A stretch of DNA of 64,000 nucleotides from Paulinella micropora (Eukaryota > Cercozoa > Imbricatea > Euglyphida): positions 513,881-577,880 of the forward strand of contig BJOX01000025.1 in the NCBI GenBank assembly GCA_009731375.1, written 5' to 3'. Below the pieces are notes generated by a model. The model had not been told where the DNA came from and made no database searches. It worked only from the letters and a program-made list of their open reading frames with translations. Position numbers and translations under genes: made by a program. Within the stretch, counting starts at the first letter, position 1. Each line of letters begins with the position of its first letter. This document shows positions 57,796-64,000 of the stretch, piece by piece.

Positions 57796-58634
57796 GAAAT
57801 ATCGACTAATGTCAGAAAAAAGGAGCTTCTGATTTCGTCAGCCAGGAAGTCTGTGGGTAAAGTATTAATCCGATGCCCAGCTAAGCCGTGATGCTTGCAC
57901 GGAAGGAACTGATACAGGCAATACCAAATCTCCCTAGTACCAGGCGGGGCCATGGCTCGTTCCATAAGCACCCCTTGCAGAACGAGCTCCCACCTCCATT
58001 ACAGAGGACCCAGTAAGCAGATGGAGTTTCGAGACTGTCGACAGTCTAGTATAAACCGACAGAGCACTGTGGGTTTTATTGCGGGCTCAACAAGCGAGAA
58101 AGGGCACCCTGAGGGAACATAATTGTGCTTCCCGTCGCTATTTCGGCATGTGACTTATAGGCGTATGGCTAGGCACACATAAGGCACCCCACCACGGGCC
58201 CAGCACACCCACACCATCCCCATTCTCTGTCTGTCGACAGGTGGCACCCATTTCAAAAAACCAAGTCCAAGGGAGGGTCAGTGACACCTCAAGTGGCCTT
58301 GGTTCACTCCGTGGAGTAAGTGATGAGATCAACTGATGAGATATCGACTAATGTCAGAAAAAAGGAGCAGATAGATAGATAGATAGATAGATAGATTGAT
58401 AGGTAGATAGATAGATAGGTGCGAAGGGCCGGAAGGGAGAGAGCAGATGCCACATACCAAAAGGGGGGCATCTAACACACGCGGATAGATTATAGATAGA
58501 TAGATTAGATAGATAGATAGATAGATAGATAGACAGATAGATAGATAGATAGATAGATAGGTGCGAAGGGCCGGAAGGAAGAGAGCAGATACCACATACC
58601 TAAAAGGCGGTATCTAACACACGCGGATAGATAG

Positions 58635-58666
<32 letters not shown>

Positions 58667-58754
58667 ATAGTAGATAGATAGATAGATAGGTGCGAAGGGC
58701 TGGAAGGAAGAGGGCAGATACCACATACCAAAAAGGCGGAATCTACCACACGCG

Positions 58755-58785
<31 letters not shown>

Positions 58786-58831
58786 TGATAGATAGATAAT
58801 AGATAGATAGATAGATAGATAGATAGGTAGG

Positions 58832-58866
<35 letters not shown>

Positions 58867-59028
58867 GTGCGAAGGGCCGGAAGGAAGAGAGCAGATACCA
58901 CACACCAAAAGGGGGGTATCTAACACACGCGGATAGATAGATAGATAACTAGATAGATAGATAGATACATAGATAGATAGATAGATAGATAGATAGGTAA
59001 ATAAATCGATAGATAGATCGATCGATAT

Positions 59029-59081
<53 letters not shown>

Positions 59082-59171
59082 TAGACAGACAGATAGATAG
59101 ATAGGTGCGAAGGGCTGGCAGGAAGAGAGCCAAGACCACATACCAAAAGACGAAATCTACTACACACGGAT
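57140..59171. repeat. (GATA)n higher-order repeat with anchor G
   Basis: Nine direct copies of a roughly 70-base anchor (GGTGCGAAGGGCCGGAAGGA, then GCAGATACCACATACCAAAA and ATCTAACACACGCGG) at about 57201, 57360, 57531, 57687, 58418, 58560, 58689, 58866 and 59104, separated by GATA runs. An inverted copy lies at 59217-59272. Confidence 0.9.
57793..58368. mobile_element. insertion bounded by 34-bp direct repeats
   Basis: A 34-base sequence (GATGARATATCGACTAATGT then CAGAAAAAAGGAGC) stands at 57793-57826 and 58335-58368 with one mismatch. It encloses 508 bases of unique sequence inside a GATA field. The inner sequence has a 16-base palindrome (AGACTGTCGACAGTCT, 58032-58047) and no ORF with coding character. 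The direct repeats may be an unusually long target duplication, short LTR-like ends, or the scar of unequal exchange. Confidence 0.6.
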
Positions 59172-59275
59172 GTGTGTGTGTGTGTGTGTATGTGTGTGTG
59201 TGTGTGTGTGTGTGTTAGGTCCTGCCCTTTTGGTAAGTGGTGTTTGCTCTCTTCCTGCTAGCCCTTCGCACTAAT
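59172..59275. repeat. (GT)n and inverted anchor G: orientation switch
   Basis: A GT array (59172-59214) is followed by the reverse complement of anchor G. From here the tetranucleotide reads CTAT instead of GATA, so anchor and microsatellite flip together. Confidence 0.85.
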
Positions 59276-59760
<485 letters not shown>

Positions 59761-59933
59761 ACACACACACACATATATATTTTTTTGCGCCATACATGTT
59801 TTGTCACTCCTGCATTCTTCTAAATCTATATATTGCCTTTCTCTCCAGTTACACGTTGGCTTCTTTTATTCATTTATTTATTTATTTACTATTATTATTA
59901 TTAATATTATTATTATTATTATTATTATTATTA
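59761..59933. repeat. (CA)n, unique island and (ATT)n
   Basis: CA dinucleotides, about 100 bases of unique AT-rich sequence without an ORF, then ATT repeats leading into the 493-bp array. Confidence 0.85.
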
Positions 59934-61406
59934 CTTGGAGTGTTGACTGTGACATATTTGAGGGAAATCCCGATGAAAAAACCTAGTCACACTTGCTAAA
60001 CAGAGTTCCAGCCCAATGACCTCAAGGCGTTAAACTGTGACGCCAACTCATAACCCTTTGGTGGTAGATGCTGGGGAGGAGGGTCGTTGCGCGCGTAAAA
60101 GATCTTAAACTCCGCATATGCTGGTTGATAGCCCAGGACCCAGCAGACACCAGATTGTTATGGGTGGGGTTTCGAGGCAGCTCTAGCAACCGCGCTTGGT
60201 GTATGCACTTGCACATTCGGTGACGTCTTGCAAGAGGTTGCTGGGACTGCGGAATAACCTCGGCTTAGTGCAGTCTTGCCCTCAGGAGCTCCATCGGTGG
60301 CCCCGATCATCAGGCGAGAGACTGACACGGGGGGGTGGAGGACCTCGAACAAGGGTATTGGAGGCTTATGTCCGTTGAGGATATGCCATTAGCTGCATCA
60401 GTACGCCTCAGATATAGTAAATCTGCCTTGGAGTGTTGACTGTGACATATTTGAGGGAAATCCCGATGAAAAAACCTAGTCACACTTGCTAAACAGAGTT
60501 CCAGCCCAATGGCCTCAAGGCGTTAAACTGTGACGCCAACTCATAACCCTTTGGTGGTAGATGCTGGGGAGGAGGGTCGTTGCGCGCGTAAAAGATCTTA
60601 AACTCCGCATATGCTGGTTGATAGCCCAGGACCCAGCAGACACCAGATTGTTATGGGTGGGGTTTCGAGGCAGCTCTAGCAACCGCGCTTGGTGTATGCA
60701 CTTGCACATTCGGTGACGTCTTGCAAGAGGTTGCTGGGACTGCGGAATAACCTCGGCTTAGTGCAGTCTTGCCCTCAGGAGCTCCATCGGTGGCCCCGAT
60801 CATCAGGCGAGAGACTGACACGGGGGGGTGGAGGACCTCGAACAAGGGTATTGGAGGCTTATGTCCGTTGAGGATATGCCATTAGCTGCATCAGTACGCC
60901 TCAGATATAGTAAATCTGCCTTGGAGTGTTGACTGTGACATATTTGAGGGAAATCCCGATGAAAAAACCTAGTCACACTTGCTAAACAGAGTTCCAGCCC
61001 AATGGCCTCAAGGCGTTAAACTGTGACGCCAACTCATAACCCTTTGGTGGTAGATGCTGGGGAGGAGGGTCGTTGCGCGCGTAAAAGATCTTAAACTCCG
61101 CATATGCTGGTTGATAGCCCAGGACCCAGCAGACACCAGATTGTTATGGGTGGGGTTTCGAGGCAGCTCTAGCAACCGCGCTTGGTGTATGCACTTGCAC
61201 ATTCGGTGACGTCTTGCAAGAGGTTGCTGGGACTGCGGAATAACCTCGGCTTAGTGCAGTCTTGCCCTCAGGAGCTCCATCGGTGGCCCCGATCATCAGG
61301 CGAGAGACTGACACGGGGGGGTGGAGGACCTCGAACAAGGGTATTGGAGGCTTATGTCCGTTGAGGATATGCCATTAGCTGCATCAGTACGCCTCAGATA
61401 TAGTAT
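59934..61406 (+). repeat. 493-bp tandem repeat, three near-identical copies
   Basis: Units start CTTGGAGTGTTGACTGTGAC at 59934, 60427 and 60920, spacing exactly 493 bases, with a single noticed base difference. Each ends CGCCTCAGATATAGTA before either AATCTGC (next unit) or (ATT)n. The second half of the unit also occurs alone at 61537-61842 between ATT arrays, and the first part at 16957-17136. Within the unit, GATAGCCCAG and GGTTTCGAGGC, 40-45 bases apart, weakly resemble pol III A and B boxes, so the core may be a SINE. No protein function is evident. Confidence 0.85.
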
Positions 61407-61454
61407 TATTATTATTATTATTATTGTTATAATGATTATTACTATTATTACTAT

Positions 61455-61504
<50 letters not shown>

Positions 61505-61536
61505 TTACTATTATTATTATTATTATTATTATCATT
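61407..61536. repeat. (ATT)n and (ACT)n arrays
   Basis: ATT, then about 17 ACT triplets, then ATT. Confidence 0.95.
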
Positions 61537-61858
61537 CATATGCTGGTTGATAGCCCAGACCCAGCAGACACCAGATTGTTATGGGTGGGGTTTCGAGGCA
61601 GCTCTAGCAACCGCGCTTGGTGTATGCACTTGCACATTCGGTGACGTCTTGCAAGAGGTTGCTGGGACTGCGGAATAACCTCGGCTTAGTGCAGTCTTGC
61701 CCTCAGGAGCTCCATCGGTGGCCCCGATCATCAGGCGAGAGACTGACACGGGGGGGTGGAGGACCTCGAACAAGGGTATTGGAGGCTTATGTCCGTTGAG
61801 GATATGCCATTAGCTGCATCAGTACGCCTCAGATATAGTATTATTATTATTATTATTT
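61537..61858 (+). mobile_element. solo SINE-like copy of the 493-bp family
   Basis: It starts CATATGCTGGTTGATAGCCC directly after an ATT array, ends at AGATATAGTA and continues into a short (TTA)n tail. The 305-base body is nearly identical to the second half of the 493-bp unit. Its independent occurrence with a tail suggests that this half is the mobile unit. The SINE call rests on weak A/B-box resemblance. Confidence 0.5.
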
Positions 61859-62010
61859 GAAAAAAAATAGATTATTTATTTATTTATATATATTTTTTTT
61901 ACGTGCTTCATGTACAAGCGTAGACAATTAGTACGCGTGGAGGACGTAGATATATGAGATATCAGATGATGATGATGGCGGTGGTGCTGGTGATGATGAT
62001 GAGGAAGGTA
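61859..62010. other. short unique AT-rich stretch
   Basis: No gene; a GATGATGATGGCGGTGGTG patch near 61965-62010. Confidence 0.6.
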
Positions 62011-62351
62011 GAATAGATAGATATATATTAGGGATATAGACGGCAGACAGTCAAACAGAAAGATGGATAAACAGATAGATAGAAAGATAGATAAGATAAA
62101 TAGATAGATAGATAGATAGAGATAGACAGATAGATAGATAGATAGATAGATAGATACAACAATAATTGTAGGCAATCAGACAGAACAAAATGGTGATAGA
62201 TAGATAGATAGATGAATGGATGGATGGATAGATGGATAGATGGATAAACAGATGGATAGATGGATAGATAGACAGATAGATAGATAGATAGATAGATATA
62301 CAGATAGATAGATAGATGATAAGATAGATAAGATAGATACGATAGAAAGAT

Positions 62352-62382
<31 letters not shown>

Positions 62383-62395
62383 CAGATAGATAGAC

Positions 62396-62433
<38 letters not shown>

Positions 62434-62700
62434 GTGGGTAGGTAGGTGGGTAGGTAGGTGGGTAGGTAGGTAGATGGATGGATAGATGGATAGATGGATA
62501 GATAGATAGATAGATAGATAGGCACGGTGGGATCTGACACGCAGGGAGAAATTAGGATAGATAGAAAGGCTAGAAGGATAGAATAGATAGATATATGATA
62601 GGGAAATAAATATCTAGAACAAAGCGAACACCACACATCCACAACGGCTAGATCAGGCAGGAAAGGAAGAAATAGGATAGCTCTACTTATCCAGCCTATC
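62011..62700. repeat. (GATA)n/(GATG)n array
   Basis: GATA with GACA, GATG and GGTA blocks to about 62520, then a 170-base stretch with scattered GATAG and no gene. Confidence 0.9.
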
Positions 62701-62724
62701 TTCTATCTATCCTATATAGACCCT

Positions 62725-62768
<44 letters not shown>

Positions 62769-62815
62769 NNNNNNNNNNNNNNNNNNNCCCCCCCCCCCCC
62801 CCCCCCCCCCCCGAT
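62701..62815. repeat. C homopolymer on both sides of a gap
   Basis: About 42 C before and 25 C after the N run. Confidence 0.85.
62769..62787. other. assembly gap (19 N)
   Basis: Inside a C run. Confidence 0.95.
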
Positions 62816-63235
62816 TCGCTATGTTTGCTCTGTTCTTGTCACCTATCATACCTATCATATCTGTTCTATCTTCCTAGCCTATATCTATAAGATAGATATG
62901 ATACATAAATGAATAATCAGGAGAGCGAACAGATAGATAGATAGATAGATAGATTGATAGATAGATAGATAGATAGATAGATGGATAGATAGATAGATAT
63001 AACAAAAGGGCGGGATGGGATAGATTGGTATAAGGCTAAAAAATAAGACTAGATAGATATGATAGGTATGTAGATAGAACCGATAAGTAAGAAGCTAGGG
63101 AGGTAGGTACGTAGGTGGACGGATGGAGATTGATAGATGGATAGATAGATATAGATAGATAGATACCAAACTCACGTAGTGCGGTCCGTGACGGTCAGGA
63201 TACACTACATATATATATATATATAAATATGTATG

Positions 63236-63269
<34 letters not shown>

Positions 63270-63299
63270 TGTATGTATGTATGTATGTATGTATGCATG
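62816..63299. repeat. (GATA)n and (TATG)n with short unique islands
   Basis: No gene. An island at 63167-63205 contains ACTCACGTAGTGCGGTCC. Confidence 0.8.
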
Positions 63300-64000
63300 T
63301 TACCAAACATTAGCGGTAGAGTGATACAGAGTGTATGTATGTATGTATGTATGTATGTATGTGCACTTTACCATACCAAACATAGCGGTAGAGTGATACA
63401 GAGTGTATGCATGCATGTATGAATGTGTGTATGTATGTATGTATGCACTTTACCAAACATTAGCGATAGAGTGATACAGAGTGTATGTATGTATGTATGT
63501 ATGTATGTATGTGCACTTTACCAAACATTCGGTGAGTGACACAGAGTGTATGTATGTATGTATGTATGTATATATGTACGTTACCAAACATTAGCGGTAG
63601 AGTGATACAGAGTGTATGCATGTATGTATGTATGTATGTACGCATGTTACCAAACATTAGCGGTAGAGTGATACAGAGTGTATGTATGTATGTATGTATG
63701 TATGTATGTATGCATGCGTGTATGTATGTATGTATGTACTTTACCAAACATTAGCGGTAGAGTGATACAGAGTGTATGCATGCATGTATGCATGTATGTA
63801 TGCATGTTACCAAACATTAGCGGTAGAGTGATACAGAGTGTATGTATGTATGTATGTATGTATGTATGTACGTTACCAAACATTAGCGGTAGAGTGATAC
63901 AGAGTGTATGTATGTATGTATGTATGTATGCATGTGTGTATGTATGTATGTATGTACTTTACCAAACATTAGCGGTAGAGTGATACAGAGTGTATGCATG
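63300..64000. repeat. (TATG)n higher-order repeat with anchor H
   Basis: The anchor ACCAAACATTAGCGGTAGAG plus TGATACAGAGTG recurs about ten times (63302, 63374, 63453, 63520, 63582, 63650, 63744, 63809, 63873, 63961), 60-95 bases apart, with TATG between. It runs off the window end. Confidence 0.9.

Noticed and set aside
60022-61202. Three identical 64-codon minus-strand ORFs in the 493-bp repeat
   Set aside because: Identity follows from the tandem repeat; composition and lack of any motif do not support coding.
63300-64000. CRISPR-like repeat-spacer pattern
   Set aside because: The spacers are all TATG microsatellite and the context is eukaryotic.

Overview
The window is eukaryotic. Well over half of it is simple-sequence repeat: tri-, tetra-, hexa-, hepta- and octanucleotide arrays, often with short non-repetitive anchor sequences inside them. 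The rest is mostly decayed mobile-element and virus-like sequence. I recognise no host housekeeping gene, rRNA, functional tRNA or CRISPR array. Nine assembly gaps (runs of N) are present and six abut runs of C or G. The species cannot be named from the sequence: repeat-rich invertebrates and protists both fit.

Layout. (1) 1-2979: six closely packed minus-strand ORFs, GC-rich inside and separated only by A/T tracts that sit on or just after each stop codon. This compact style suggests an integrated eukaryotic DNA virus or Polinton/adintovirus-type element, but no hallmark gene (capsid, ATPase, polymerase) lies in the window, so assignment is open. (2) 3000-5990: minus-strand decayed retroelement pieces, ending in the C-terminal half of a Ty3/gypsy integrase. 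(3) 6080-17140: simple repeats, including two very large octamer arrays in opposite orientation (about 6805-9050 and 13130-15950), with short unique islands. (4) 17678-24760: a minus-strand Ty3/gypsy-type element with two gag-like ORFs, protease, reverse transcriptase and RNase H, carrying TGA stops and several frameshifts. (5) 26160-27345 and 37818-38867: two copies of a roughly 1.1 kb composite repeat that ends in a tRNA-derived SINE head. (6) 27651-36157: further gypsy-type fragments: protease and RT with an unfamiliar large gag region on the minus strand, a plus-strand nucleocapsid/protease piece, and two minus-strand gag ORFs with an ATGA overlap. (7) 37500-40555: a foldback sequence and a diverged hairpin-rich satellite family. 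(8) 40916-64000: tetranucleotide arrays with recurring anchors, plus one clear MITE (51326-51516), one TIR element carrying a 52-bp minisatellite (55193-55766), an insertion between 34-bp direct repeats (57793-58368), and a near-perfect 493-bp tandem repeat (59934-61406).

How the parts work together. The retroelement ORFs follow gag, protease, RT, RNase H order, but every pol segment is broken, so none looks autonomous. In both elements where the gag start is visible, two gag-like ORFs are joined by a stop/start overlap or near-overlap, and in both the protease frame lies at +1 relative to a gag frame ending in TAG. The SINE, MITE and TIR elements are non-autonomous and would depend on enzymes encoded elsewhere. 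The microsatellite fields look like higher-order repeats in which a unique 35-60 bp anchor is amplified together with its flanking microsatellite.
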